Positions 1 through 8,414 of a stretch of 64,000 bases of DNA are shown here, one piece after another. The position numbers and the translations under genes were made by a program. This DNA comes from Sphaerisporangium sp040649355 (lineage in GTDB: Bacteria; Actinomycetota; Actinomycetes; Streptosporangiales; Streptosporangiaceae), in NCBI RefSeq assembly GCF_043197795.1, contig NZ_JBICTU010000013.1:124001-188000 (forward strand), given 5' to 3'. How positions within the stretch are numbered: position 1 is the first letter of the stretch; each line of letters opens with the position of its first letter. The notes below the pieces were generated by a model, which saw only the letters and a list, made by a program, of their open reading frames with translations, was not told where the DNA came from and made no database searches.

Positions 1-91
1 GTTCACCGGCACGCCCGGCGACCTGGTCTCCCAGGGGGACTCGCTCACCGCCCGGCATCTGCGCGCCTATCTGAAGGGCGCCGCGGCCTAG
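1..91 (+). CDS. C-terminal end of a UvrA-like ABC ATPase (partial)
   Basis: An open frame runs in from the left edge and stops at TAG 89-91. The last residues (GTPGDLVSQGDSLTARHL, then a short Ala-rich tail) resemble the extreme C-terminus of UvrA and of the UvrA-like drug-resistance ATPases (DrrC type) of actinomycetes, where a G-T-P-x-D-L turn precedes the final helix. Only about 29 residues are visible, so the ATPase motifs cannot be checked and the family call rests on tail similarity. The next gene starts 28 bases later on the same strand. Confidence 0.5.
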   Translation, partial: FTGTPGDLVSQGDSLTARHLRAYLKGAAA

Positions 92-119
92 CCGGCCCTT
101 TTCACCCATGGAGGATTCA

Positions 120-1010
120 ATGGAGCTGGCCGTCTCGTTGATCACGGTCACCGGTGTCAGGCGCGTCACCCCGCACATGGCGCGTGTCACCTTCGACGCG
201 GGCGAGGTCGCGGGCGCGATCGGCGATGAGCCCGACCAGCAGGTGAAGCTGTACTTCCCGAAGCCGGGTCAGGCGGTGCCCCGGCTTCCTGAGCCGGGCG
301 GAGACTTCGGGCGGTGGTACGAGGCCTTCAACGCGATCCCCGAGGACGAGCGGCCGTGGACGCGCAGCTTCACCATCCGGGCCCGCGACCGCGAGCGCGG
401 GACGGTCGACATCGATTTCGTGCTGCACGGGGATGGGGGCCCGGCGGCGCGGTGGGCGGGGTCGGCGCGGCCCGGTGACGTCCTCGGGATGTTCGGCCCG
501 TCGGCGATGTTCGCCCGGCCTGTCCCGCTCAGTGCCGCCATCGGCGCGAGCGACTGGTTGCTGCTGGCCGGGGACCAGGCGGCGCTGCCGGCGATCGGCA
601 CGCTGATCGAGGCCCTGCCCGAGGGCTTCCGGGCGGTGGCCTGCGTCGAGGTCGCGGACGCGGCCGAAGAGCAGTCGTTCGCCACGCGCGGTCAGGTGAG
701 CGTGCGCTGGGTACACCGCGGCGAGGTTCCGCCCGGGAAGGGCGACGCCCTGCTCCACGCCGTGCGCGCGGTGGAGTTCCCCGCAGGGAGGGTGTTCGCC
801 TGGCTGGCCGGCGAGGCGGGCACCGTGCGCGCGCTGCGACGGCACCTGGTCGGCGACCGCGGGGTGGACAAGCGGTCGATCGACTTCACCGGATACTGGC
901 GGCTCAAGCTGACCCAGGACGACGCCCCCACCGAGCAGGACCTCACCGACGCGGCGGAGTTGCTGGCACGCGCGCGGGAACTGTCGGCGGAGGCCCGGGG
1001 CAACGGCTGA
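120..1010 (+). CDS. Siderophore-interacting protein (ViuB/SIP-type flavin reductase)
   Basis: This 296-residue protein matches the FAD-binding-9 / SIP layout: an N-terminal FAD-binding barrel with the flavin motif WTRSFTIR near residues 80-90, then a C-terminal NAD(P)H-binding half containing WLLLAGDQAALPAIGTL and FAWLAGEAGTVRALRR. Family members reduce ferric siderophores in the cytosol to release iron. An upstream in-frame ATG exists at 108, but GGAGG at 110-114 sits five bases before ATG 120, so 120 is preferred. No transporter or siderophore gene is adjacent, so the partner siderophore is unknown. Confidence 0.9.
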   Translation: MELAVSLITVTGVRRVTPHMARVTFDAGEVAGAIGDEPDQQVKLYFPKPGQAVPRLPEPGGDFGRWYEAFNAIPEDERPWTRSFTIRARDRERGTVDIDFVLHGDGGPAARWAGSARPGDVLGMFGPSAMFARPVPLSAAIGASDWLLLAGDQAALPAIGTLIEALPEGFRAVACVEVADAAEEQSFATRGQVSVRWVHRGEVPPGKGDALLHAVRAVEFPAGRVFAWLAGEAGTVRALRRHLVGDRGVDKRSIDFTGYWRLKLTQDDAPTEQDLTDAAELLARARELSAEARGNG

Positions 1011-1076
1011 GGCGGGTGATGACGCCGCCCATAGCGGGCCGGCCGGCCGGGGGCCGGCCGGCCCGAGACTGGGCTA

Positions 1077-1703
1077 TCAGCCGTTTTCGGCCGGGGCCTC
1101 GGTGCTGTCGACCAGCACGCAGTCGGCCACGGGTCCGTTAGAGACGTGCGCCGAGCCCTGGGCGATCGTCATGTCCGGACCTTCGTAGACGCTGAACTCC
1201 AGCACCGCGGTCTGGCCGGCCTTGACCACCTTGGGGTCGATCGTGAAGTCCTGGCCATTCCGCGGAGGGACGGCGAGGGGAGCTTCCTCATCGGACACGA
1301 AGTCCTGGCTGCGGGGCTGCGGGCTGCACTCCTTGCCCATGGGGACGTAGTCCACGACCGCGTTGAGGCCCATGGCCCGAAGGTCCGCCTGAAGGTCCTT
1401 GGGCTTCTTGGCCTCGTTGATGGTGATGCTGATGAGTCCGTCGTCCGTCTTGGTGACGGCGTAGGCCTGGGCACCGCCGCCGAAGGCGAGCGGCACGGCG
1501 ATCGCCATGATGGTGGCGGAGGCCAGGACCGGGGCCAGGACGGCGGGGCGCGACAGGCGCCACTTCGGCTTGGCGGGTCGGTCGTTCTGATGGATCTCGG
1601 TCATGACGAACTCCTTGATCTGCCGGTGCCGGCCCTCGGGGAGCTCCGGCTCGCCCTGAAACGGCAGAAGCCTGGCCAGCTCGTCTCGCTCGCCTGCGTT
1701 CAT
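1077..1703 (-). CDS. Membrane-anchored protein coupled to an ECF sigma factor, putative anti-sigma partner
   Basis: The protein has 208 residues. A basic cytoplasmic N-terminus of about 50 residues is followed by one membrane segment at about 53-75 (Ala/Val/Ile-rich) and an extracytoplasmic domain of about 130 residues with no recognised motif. The start ATG overlaps the sigma-factor stop in an ATGA arrangement and is preceded by AGGAGG, so the two genes are translationally coupled. The topology and linkage fit the small membrane proteins that follow ECF sigma genes in Streptosporangiaceae and may act as anti-sigma factors. No zinc-binding HxxxCxxC motif is visible, so it is not a ZAS-type protein. 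The anti-sigma role is inferred from context. Confidence 0.6.
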   Translation of the reverse strand: MNAGERDELARLLPFQGEPELPEGRHRQIKEFVMTEIHQNDRPAKPKWRLSRPAVLAPVLASATIMAIAVPLAFGGGAQAYAVTKTDDGLISITINEAKKPKDLQADLRAMGLNAVVDYVPMGKECSPQPRSQDFVSDEEAPLAVPPRNGQDFTIDPKVVKAGQTAVLEFSVYEGPDMTIAQGSAHVSNGPVADCVLVDSTEAPAENG

Positions 1704-2308
1704 TGGTGCTCCTCCTTCTTGGACCGGACCGCGATGTCGCGGTCACCTCTTACCTGTCGGGGCGGGAGTGGGGGTTCCATTCCGGCCGAAAGTTTCTCCA
1801 GCTTCTTCCGAGCCCTGGAGAGCCGGGATCGGACCGTGCCCACCGGGACGCCCAGTGCCTCGGCCGCCTCGGCGTAGTCGAGGCCCGACCACACGACGAG
1901 CGCGAAGACCTCCCGCTCCGGGCGGCGCAGCGAGCCGTACGCCTGCCGGATCGCGGCCAGTCGCTCGGCGTCGTGGATGCGCCCGACGACCTCGTCGGCG
2001 AAGTCGGGAACGTCCTCACCTCTGGGCATGCGGGACAGGGCGTCGTCCGCCCTGCGGGCGGCTCGGCGGGCGTTGCGCGCGATGTTGGTGGCGATGCCCA
2101 GCAGCCACGGCCGCAGTGAGCCGCCCTCGGCGTCGACCCGTTGCCGCAGCCGCCAGGCCTCCAGGAACGTCAGCGACATCACGTCCTCGGCGGCCGACCA
2201 GTTTCCCGTCAGCCTGAAGGCATGGCCGTACACCGACCGGGAGAACTCATCGAAGAGGCACTCGAACGCCTCGCTGTCCCCATCACGTATCCGGACGCGT
2301 ATCGACAT
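1700..2308 (-). CDS. ECF-type RNA polymerase sigma factor
   Basis: This is a sigma-70 family protein of about 202 residues with only regions 2 and 4. Region 2 contains AEDVMSLTFLEAWRLR, and region 4 contains a helix-turn-helix around GLDYAEAAEALGVPVGTVRSRLSRA. The open frame extends to a TTG at 2353. However, that stretch holds GGAAC (minus strand, 2344-2348) and GTATC (2320-2324) separated by 19 bases, an ECF-type promoter pair just upstream of ATG 2308. The shorter start is therefore preferred, and autoregulation is likely. The downstream membrane protein overlaps the stop codon. Confidence 0.85.
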   Translation of the reverse strand: MSIRVRIRDGDSEAFECLFDEFSRSVYGHAFRLTGNWSAAEDVMSLTFLEAWRLRQRVDAEGGSLRPWLLGIATNIARNARRAARRADDALSRMPRGEDVPDFADEVVGRIHDAERLAAIRQAYGSLRRPEREVFALVVWSGLDYAEAAEALGVPVGTVRSRLSRARKKLEKLSAGMEPPLPPRQVRGDRDIAVRSKKEEHQ

Positions 2309-2319
2309 ATCCACATAGA

Positions 2320-2348
2320 GATACTGTCCGCGGCTTCCGCCGGGTTCC
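2320..2348 (-). promoter_or_regulatory. Putative autoregulated ECF sigma promoter
   Basis: Reading the minus strand, GGAAC is followed after 19 bases by GTATC, and the sigma-factor ATG at 2308 comes about 12 bases later. GGAAC-type -35 boxes are typical of ECF sigma targets. The spacing is slightly long for some groups, so this is a prediction from motif and position only. Confidence 0.4.
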
Positions 2349-2371
2349 GACAAATTTCACAGGAAAGCGCG

Positions 2372-2404
2372 ATGGCGCCGACGTTGGTGGCCCGTCGGCG
2401 CCAT
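2372..2404. terminator. Perfect 11-bp hairpin between the aldo/keto reductase and sigma genes
   Basis: ATGGCGCCGAC pairs perfectly with GTCGGCGCCAT across an 11-base loop. It lies just downstream of the minus-strand aldo/keto reductase stop and upstream of the ECF promoter, so it most likely ends the reductase transcript. There is no clear U-tract, which is common for actinomycete terminators. Confidence 0.6.
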
Positions 2405-2438
2405 GCTCGCCGCGAACACGGCGGTGTGGTGTGGTCCG

Positions 2439-3422
2439 TCAGGACCTGATCTGCGGGACGCTGCCCGCCGCGTAGCGCTCGCCGGCGACGGCGCCCCTCG
2501 GGGCGGCCTTCTCCAGCGCCGCCAGCTCGTCCCGCGTCAGCGCGATGTCGACGGCGGCGACGTTCTGCTCCAGGTAGGTGCGGCGCTTGGTGCCGGGGAT
2601 GGCCACGATGTCCTCGCCCTGGGCGAGCACCCAGGCCAGGGCCAGCTGTCCCGGGGTGACTCCCTTGGCCTCCGCCACCTCCTGGATCTGGATGACGAGC
2701 CGGTGGTTGGCGTCGAAGTTCTCCCCCTGGAAGCGGGGATTGGAGGCGCGGAAGTCGCCGGCGTCGAACTGGTCGGTGCTGGTGATCGTGCCGGTGAGGA
2801 ACCCGCGGCCGAGCGGGCTGTAGGCGACGAGCCCGATGCCGAGCTCCCGGAAGGTGGCGAGGATCTGGTCCTCGGGGTCGCGGGTGAACAGGGAGTACTC
2901 GTACTGGCCCGCCGTGATCGGGTGGACCGCGTGGGCGCGGCGCACGAGGTCGGGCGAGGCCTCGGAGATGCCGAGGTGGCGCACCTTGCCCGCGGCGACC
3001 AACTCGGCGAGCGCGCCCCAGGTCTCCTCGACCGGGACCGAGGGGTCCACGCGGTGCTGGTAGTAAAGGTCGATGTGGTCGACGCCCAGCCGCTCCAGGG
3101 AGGCGTCGCACGCCCGGCGGAGGTAGTCGGGCCGGCCGTTGACGCCGACGCGGGCGCCGTCCTCGGCGCGCTGGATGCCGAACTTCGTGGCCAGCACGAC
3201 CTCGTCCCTGCGCCCGGCGATCGCCTTTCCGACGAGCCGCTCGTTGGTGAACGGCCCGTACATGTCGGCGGTGTCGAGGAAGGTGACCCCGAGGTCGAGG
3301 GCCTTGTGGAGGGTCGCCGTCGACTCGGTCTCGTCGCCCTGACCGTAGAACTCGCTCATGCCCATGCATCCGAGGCCGAGGGAGGAGACGGTCAGGCCCC
3401 GGCCGAGGGTTCGCTGCTTCAT
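2439..3422 (-). CDS. Aldo/keto reductase (AKR13-like NADP-dependent oxidoreductase)
   Basis: The protein has 327 residues with the AKR TIM-barrel signatures: LGLGCMGMSEFYG near the N-terminus, FLDTADMYG (Asp and Tyr of the tetrad), LATKFG (Lys), IDLYYQHRVD (His) and VAYSPLGRGFLTG, then a C-terminal cofactor loop with AIPGTKRR. These soluble enzymes reduce aldehydes and ketones with NADPH. The start at 3422 is chosen because AGGAG lies a few bases upstream and the family N-terminus MKQRTLGRGL begins there; the longer open frame has no family support. A near-palindromic TTACTTTGTAA lies about 120 bases upstream. Confidence 0.92.
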   Translation of the reverse strand: MKQRTLGRGLTVSSLGLGCMGMSEFYGQGDETESTATLHKALDLGVTFLDTADMYGPFTNERLVGKAIAGRRDEVVLATKFGIQRAEDGARVGVNGRPDYLRRACDASLERLGVDHIDLYYQHRVDPSVPVEETWGALAELVAAGKVRHLGISEASPDLVRRAHAVHPITAGQYEYSLFTRDPEDQILATFRELGIGLVAYSPLGRGFLTGTITSTDQFDAGDFRASNPRFQGENFDANHRLVIQIQEVAEAKGVTPGQLALAWVLAQGEDIVAIPGTKRRTYLEQNVAAVDIALTRDELAALEKAAPRGAVAGERYAAGSVPQIRS

Positions 3423-3538
3423 ACGTGGTTCTCCTCGATGCTCTCGCGGTAGATCTCGATCTTGCTGTCGATGAGCGTCGTGCATGCCCTCCAGTCTCGG
3501 CGTTGGAGGGCACTCCAGGTCAAATGGACCACGATGAC

Positions 3539-3549
3539 TTACTTTGTAA
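3539..3549. promoter_or_regulatory. TTAC-TTT-GTAA near-palindrome upstream of the aldo/keto reductase
   Basis: Short inverted arms TTAC and GTAA flank TTT between the SDR stop and the reductase start. The same core in reverse complement (TACAAAGTA) occurs at 52278-52286 ahead of the F420-reductase-like gene. It could be an operator for a redox-type regulator, but no binding protein is identified here. Confidence 0.3.
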
Positions 3550-3573
3550 AGGCGGCGCCGGTTGGGCCGGGGT

Positions 3574-4374
3574 CTAGTGGACGGAGAAGCCGCCGTCGAC
3601 GCAGATCGTCTGGCCGGTGATGTAGGCCGCCGCGTCACCGGCCAGCAGGACGGCGGCGCCGGTGAAGTCGGCGGGCAGGCCGTTACGCCCGGTCATCGAT
3701 CGGGCCGCCAGGGCCTCGACGCGGCCGGGGATGGACTGTGCCGGTTCGGTGAGCGGGGTGAGCACGAACCCCGGCACGACCGTGTTGCTGCTCACCCCGT
3801 GCCGGGACCACGCCTCGGCCTGTGAGCGGGTGAGGCCGGTGATCGCGGCCTTGCTGACGCCGTACGCGCCGCTGTCGCCGAACGCGCTGATCGACTGTTG
3901 CGAGCCGACGTTGATGATGCGACCCCAGCCGCGCGCGGCCATGCGGGGCCCGAAGTGCTGGCCGAGCAGGTACGGGGCGGTGACGTTGACCCGCATCGTG
4001 ACGTCGTAGTCGTCGGGGGTGAGCTCGCCCATGGGGAGGCGGATGTTGTTGGCGGCGACGTTCACGAGGATGTCGATCTCGCCGAAGAACGTGCCAGCCT
4101 CGTCGCACACGCGCTGGACGGCCGCGGCGTCGCCGAGGTCGGCGCTGATGGTCGCGGTGCGCACCCCGTGGCCGCGCAGGCGGGCGGCGGCGTCGGCCAG
4201 CTCGCGCTCCCTGCGGGCGACGATGACCAGGGCGGCCCCGGCGCGGCCGATGCCCTCGGCCATGGCGTACCCGATGCCGGAGCTGCCGCCGGTGACCAGG
4301 GCGGTGCGGCCGGACAGCGAGAACAACCCCTTCAGGTAGCCGTCCGGGTCCGGCGCGTCATGCTCGGAGACCAT
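3574..4374 (-). CDS. Short-chain dehydrogenase/reductase (SDR)
   Basis: This is a classical SDR of about 266 residues. The Rossmann glycine motif TGGSSGIG is near residue 28, the structural NVAANN motif near 107, the catalytic Ser is in INVGSQQS and the YxxxK pair is in AYGVSKAAITG. The C-terminus ends in the usual GQTICVDGGF. It follows the MarR gene at once. ATG 4374 is used here, but a GTG at 4392 overlaps the marR stop as GTGA and would add six residues by coupling; neither has a strong ribosome site. Pairing with MarR and the divergent efflux pump suggests joint induction by a small-molecule ligand. Confidence 0.88.
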   Translation of the reverse strand: MVSEHDAPDPDGYLKGLFSLSGRTALVTGGSSGIGYAMAEGIGRAGAALVIVARRERELADAAARLRGHGVRTATISADLGDAAAVQRVCDEAGTFFGEIDILVNVAANNIRLPMGELTPDDYDVTMRVNVTAPYLLGQHFGPRMAARGWGRIINVGSQQSISAFGDSGAYGVSKAAITGLTRSQAEAWSRHGVSSNTVVPGFVLTPLTEPAQSIPGRVEALAARSMTGRNGLPADFTGAAVLLAGDAAAYITGQTICVDGGFSVH

Positions 4375-4388
4375 GGGGTGTGAAGTTA

Positions 4389-4844
4389 TCACCACGTGCC
4401 GTAGAGCTCGGCGGCTGCCGTGCTCAGCTTGCGCATGACCTCGTCGAGCTGCCGGAGGGTGCCGAGGTCGAGGCCGTCGAGCAGGCGGCGGTAGCCGGTG
4501 AGGCCCGCGTCGGCGAGCTCCTCGGTCATGCGCCGCCCCGCGTCGGACAGCTCCACCCTGCGGATGCGGCGGTCGCTCGGATCCTCGCGGCGCGTCACCA
4601 GGCCCTGGGCGACGAGACGGTCGACGATGCCGGTGACGGTGCCGAGGCCGGTGCCGAGGGTGTGGGCGAGCTCCTGGCCGGAGACCGAGCCGCGGCTGGC
4701 GAGGATCAAAGCGACCTTGAGCTGCTGCATGGTCAGGTTGACGGCGAGCAGCGGCATGGAGCGATCGTGGGCGAAGACCCGCCCGAGGGCGTGCTGCGAC
4801 TCGACGATCCGAGCGACCAGCTCTTCTCTCTCGTCCACTTCCAC
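4389..4844 (-). CDS. MarR-family transcriptional regulator
   Basis: A 151-residue winged-helix protein. The central region (LKVALILASRGSVSGQELAHTLG) followed by the wing (TRREDPSDRRIRRVELSDAG) is diagnostic for MarR, including the DxRxxR-type wing. It is divergent from the RND pump, with about 120 bases between them containing a TTCGT/ACGAA inverted repeat, and is cotranscribed with the SDR gene downstream. The likely role is a ligand-responsive repressor of both units. Confidence 0.9.
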   Translation of the reverse strand: MEVDEREELVARIVESQHALGRVFAHDRSMPLLAVNLTMQQLKVALILASRGSVSGQELAHTLGTGLGTVTGIVDRLVAQGLVTRREDPSDRRIRRVELSDAGRRMTEELADAGLTGYRRLLDGLDLGTLRQLDEVMRKLSTAAAELYGTW

Positions 4845-4895
4845 CTTCCACCCGGGCTTGATCAGGTTACCAGGAGTTCACGGTCCAGCTAAATA

Positions 4896-4910
4896 TTCGT
4901 GCAATACGAA
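4896..4910. promoter_or_regulatory. Putative MarR operator (TTCGT-N5-ACGAA)
   Basis: A perfect 5-bp inverted repeat with a 5-base centre lies in the marR/RND intergenic region. A TAGCAT -10-like hexamer follows at 4915-4920 for the RND direction. The position between the two divergent starts is classic for a MarR operator that controls both genes. Confidence 0.5.
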
Positions 4911-4966
4911 GTGTTAGCATTGCCCAAAACTCCCACGTTTCGCAAAATCCCGGAAGGTCCACGTCT

Positions 4967-7900
4967 ATGACCGCATTGGCAAGGCTGAGCCTCGCCAGCC
5001 GCAGTCTCGTCATAATGATCGCGGTTGTGATCAGCGCGTTCGGTGCCTTCGCGATCCCCTCGCTGAAGCAACAGCTGCTGCCCTCGCTGTCGTTCCCCGG
5101 GGCCTTCGTGGTGGCGCCCTACGCCGGCGCCTCCCCCGACATCGTCGAGGAGCAGGTCGCCAAGCCGATCGAGAGCAGCCTCCAGGGCATCGCCGGAGTC
5201 ACCGAGATCACCTCGACGTCCCGGGAGGGCTCGGCCCAGATCCAGGTGTCGTTCGAGTACGGCACCGACGTCGAGGCCGCGGTCGGCAAGCTGCAGCAGG
5301 CGGTCGCCCGGCTCGGCGCCCAGCTTCCGAGCGGGGTGGAGCCCATGGTCGTGGCGGGCAACACCGACGACATCCCGGTGATGGTGCTGGCGGTGAGCGA
5401 CGGCGGCGACCAGCGGGCCATGCTCGACAAGCTGGAGCGCATCGCCGTCCCCGACCTGCAGGGCGTCACCGGTGTACGCGAGGTCGCGGTGACCGGGGCG
5501 AGCAAGCAGACGGTCGTCATCACGCCGAACCTCCTGAAGATGGCCTTCCTCGGGCTGTCGCCGGCGTCGATCCCCGAGGTCCTGCGGGCCAACGGCACGC
5601 CGATCCCGGCGGGCACCCTCACCGAGGGCGGCAGGGCGCTGACCGTGCAGATCGGGCGGCGGATCTCCTCGATCGACGACCTGAAGAACCTGTACCTGAC
5701 GCCGCAGGCTCCCGCCGCGCAGCCCCAGACGACATCGCGCGCCCAGGGGCAGCAACCCGGACAGGGTCAGCAGGCAGGTCAGGGCCAGTCGGCCGGGCAG
5801 GGCCGGGCGGCGGCGGGCGCGGCGCGGACCGCGCAGGCGGCCCCGGCCGCCCCCAAGCCGGTCAAGCTGGGAGACGTCGCGACGATCGAGGAGAAGCCCG
5901 CCGACGCGACGACGGTCACCCGCACCGACGGCAAGGCGAGCCTCGGCATGTCGATCACGATGACGCCCGACGGCAACGCTGTGCAGATCTCCCACGACGT
6001 GAACGACAAGCTGGCCGAGCTGACGCGGGCGCTCGGCGACGCCTCCGAGATCACGGTGGTGTTCGACCAGGCCCCGTACGTCGAGCGTTCGATCGAGGAC
6101 CTGTCCACCGAGGGCCTGCTCGGCCTGGTGTTCGCGGTGATCGTCATCCTGCTGTTCCTGCTGTCGCTGCGCTCGACCATCGTGACGGCGGTGTCGATCC
6201 CTCTGTCGGTGGTGATCGCGCTGATCGCGCTGTGGGTGGGGGACTACTCGCTGAACCTGCTCACGCTGGGCGCGCTGACGATCGCGATCGGCCGGGTGGT
6301 GGACGACTCGATCGTGGTGCTGGAGAACATCAAGCGGCACCTCGCGTACGGCGAGGAGAAGCGCCAGGCGGTGCTGACGGCCGTGCGCGAGGTGAGCGGC
6401 GCCGTGACGGCGTCCACGCTCACCACGGTCGCGGTGTTCCTGCCGATCGCGTTCGTGGGCGGCATGATCGGCCAGCTGTTCGCGCCGTTCGCCATCACGG
6501 TCACGGTGGCGCTGCTCGCGTCGCTGCTGGTCGCGCTGACGGTGATCCCGGTGCTGGCCTACTGGTTCCTGAGGGCGCCGCGGCTCTCCGAGGGGGAGGC
6601 GCGGGCCGTACGGGAGCGGGCGGAGGCCAAGGAGCTGCGCAGTCCTCTTCAGCGCATGTACCTCCCTGTGCTGAGGTTCGCGACGCGGCGGCGGTTCGTG
6701 ACGCTGCTGGCCGGGTTCCTGATCTTCGTGGGGACGCTGGCGCTGGCGCCCGGGCTGAAGACGAGCTTCATCGACTCCTCGGGCAACGACACGATCTCGG
6801 TGACGCAGAAGATGCCGGCCGGCACCGATCTGGCGACCACCGACGCGGCGGCCAAGAAGGTGGAGGAAGTGCTCTCCGTCATCGGGGAGATCGCGTCGTA
6901 CCAGGTCAACGTGGGTACGGGCGGCACGTTCTCGGGTGGCGTCGGGGGTTCGCCCGACAGAGCGACGTTCTCGGTCACGGTGGCGGAGGGCGTGGACACC
7001 CCGGTGCTGGAGCAGACGCTGCGCGACCGGCTGGCCGCGCTGCGGGACGTGGGCGAGGTGACCGTCGGCGGCCAGGCCGGTGGCGGGTTCGGCTCCGACC
7101 GGGCCGAGGTGATCCTTCAGGGTCCTGACCAGTCATCGCTGCAGTCGGGTTCCGACACGGTGCTCGCGGCGATGAAGCGGATCGAGGGGCTGCGCGACGT
7201 GAGCTCCAACCTGGAGGCGAGCGCGCCGCGCATCGAGGTCAGGGTCGACAGGGAGAAGGCGGCGGCCAAGGGCCTGACCGAGGCGGGGATCGGACAGGCC
7301 GTCGCGCAGGCATTCCGGGGCGCACCGATCGGCCAGATCACGCTGGACGGCCGGCCGAACGACATCATCCTCAGGGCCGGCGGCGACGCCCCCGAAGACC
7401 TGGCGGCGGTACGGGCGCTGAAGCTGCCGGCCGCCTCCGGGCTGGTGAAGCTGTCGAGCGTCGCGGAGGTGCGGCAGGTCGCCGGTCCGACGCAGATCAC
7501 GCGCAAGGACGGCGCCCGCACGGCGTCGGTGTCGGCGGCGGCGACGGCCAGCGACCTGGGCAGCGTGACCGCGAAGATCACCGAAAGGATGAAGTCGCTG
7601 ACGCTGCCCGCCGGGGTGACGTACACCATCGGCGGGGTGAGCGCCGACCAGAGTGAGGCGTTCTCGCAGCTGGGCCTGGCCATGCTGGCGGCTATCGCGA
7701 TCGTGTTCATGATCATGGTGGCGACGTTCCGCAGCTTCGTGCAGCCGCTGATCCTGCTGGTGTCGATCCCGTTCGCGGCGACCGGCGCGATCGGGCTGCT
7801 GCGGCTGACCGACACGCCGCTGGGCGTCCCGGCGCTGATCGGCATGCTGATGCTGATCGGCATCGTGGTGACCAACGCCATCGTGCTGATCGACCTGATC

Positions 7901-8254
7901 AACCAGTACCGCGAGCAGGGCATGAGCGTGGTGGACGCGGTGGTGGAGGGCGGCCGGCGCAGGTTGCGGCCGATCCTGATGACCGCGATCGCGACGATCT
8001 GCGCGCTGACGCCGATGGCGATCGGGCTGACCGGGTCGGGAGGGTTCATCTCGCAGCCACTGGCGATCGTGGTGATCGGAGGCCTGGTGTCCTCGACGTT
8101 GCTGACGCTGGTGCTGGTGCCCACCCTTGTGGTCAGTACGACTCTGATCCGTGATCGTCTCACCAGGCGGCGGCCTCCTTCCGGCGATCGGGTACATCCG
8201 GGTGCCGGAGATGAAGGACGGCGAAGGGAAGATCTCACCGTTTATCCGGCGTGA
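4967..8254 (+). CDS. RND-superfamily efflux transporter permease, C-terminal tail altered by insertion
   Basis: A 1095-residue inner-membrane RND pump with two repeats of six membrane segments and large periplasmic loops. TM4 carries the proton-relay Asp pair in GRVVDDSIVVLEN (about residues 441-453). A Gln/Gly-rich low-complexity insert (about residues 247-298) interrupts the first porter domain. The last segment (STLLTLVLVPTL) is normal, but residues after about 1055 are encoded by DNA of the adjacent recombinase pseudogene, since the same sequence from 8168 recurs at 11220. The native tail has therefore been replaced. There is no membrane-fusion protein gene nearby. Control is probably by the divergent MarR. 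Confidence 0.92.
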   Translation: MTALARLSLASRSLVIMIAVVISAFGAFAIPSLKQQLLPSLSFPGAFVVAPYAGASPDIVEEQVAKPIESSLQGIAGVTEITSTSREGSAQIQVSFEYGTDVEAAVGKLQQAVARLGAQLPSGVEPMVVAGNTDDIPVMVLAVSDGGDQRAMLDKLERIAVPDLQGVTGVREVAVTGASKQTVVITPNLLKMAFLGLSPASIPEVLRANGTPIPAGTLTEGGRALTVQIGRRISSIDDLKNLYLTPQAPAAQPQTTSRAQGQQPGQGQQAGQGQSAGQGRAAAGAARTAQAAPAAPKPVKLGDVATIEEKPADATTVTRTDGKASLGMSITMTPDGNAVQISHDVNDKLAELTRALGDASEITVVFDQAPYVERSIEDLSTEGLLGLVFAVIVILLFLLSLRSTIVTAVSIPLSVVIALIALWVGDYSLNLLTLGALTIAIGRVVDDSIVVLENIKRHLAYGEEKRQAVLTAVREVSGAVTASTLTTVAVFLPIAFVGGMIGQLFAPFAITVTVALLASLLVALTVIPVLAYWFLRAPRLSEGEARAVRERAEAKELRSPLQRMYLPVLRFATRRRFVTLLAGFLIFVGTLALAPGLKTSFIDSSGNDTISVTQKMPAGTDLATTDAAAKKVEEVLSVIGEIASYQVNVGTGGTFSGGVGGSPDRATFSVTVAEGVDTPVLEQTLRDRLAALRDVGEVTVGGQAGGGFGSDRAEVILQGPDQSSLQSGSDTVLAAMKRIEGLRDVSSNLEASAPRIEVRVDREKAAAKGLTEAGIGQAVAQAFRGAPIGQITLDGRPNDIILRAGGDAPEDLAAVRALKLPAASGLVKLSSVAEVRQVAGPTQITRKDGARTASVSAAATASDLGSVTAKITERMKSLTLPAGVTYTIGGVSADQSEAFSQLGLAMLAAIAIVFMIMVATFRSFVQPLILLVSIPFAATGAIGLLRLTDTPLGVPALIGMLMLIGIVVTNAIVLIDLINQYREQGMSVVDAVVEGGRRRLRPILMTAIATICALTPMAIGLTGSGGFISQPLAIVVIGGLVSSTLLTLVLVPTLVVSTTLIRDRLTRRRPPSGDRVHPGAGDEGRRREDLTVYPA

Positions 8255-8414
8255 CGCCATCCAGGCGATGGCGGCGGGCATGGCCAACGCGTACCGATGG
8301 TGAGTGGCCGACGGCGGACGGATCATCGAGCTGGATGTCACGGGCCGGAACTTCAACCGTGACATCCAGTTCGCCATCGACGCCATCGAGAACCGCCTGG
8401 CCCACGCGATCATC
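8168..8414 (+). repeat. Direct repeat copy 1 (recombinase 5' end)
   Basis: This 247-base stretch matches 11220-11468 almost base for base, with a small cluster of differences and a net 2-base indel near 8271-8300. It covers the 5' part of the serine recombinase pseudogene and also encodes the last residues of the RND open frame. The two copies are 3.05 kb apart in direct orientation. Confidence 0.95.

Noticed and set aside
2209..3513. 434-codon open frame opposite the aldo/keto reductase frame
   Set aside because: Arg/Pro-rich shadow frame typical of GC-rich DNA; the family match is in the other frame.
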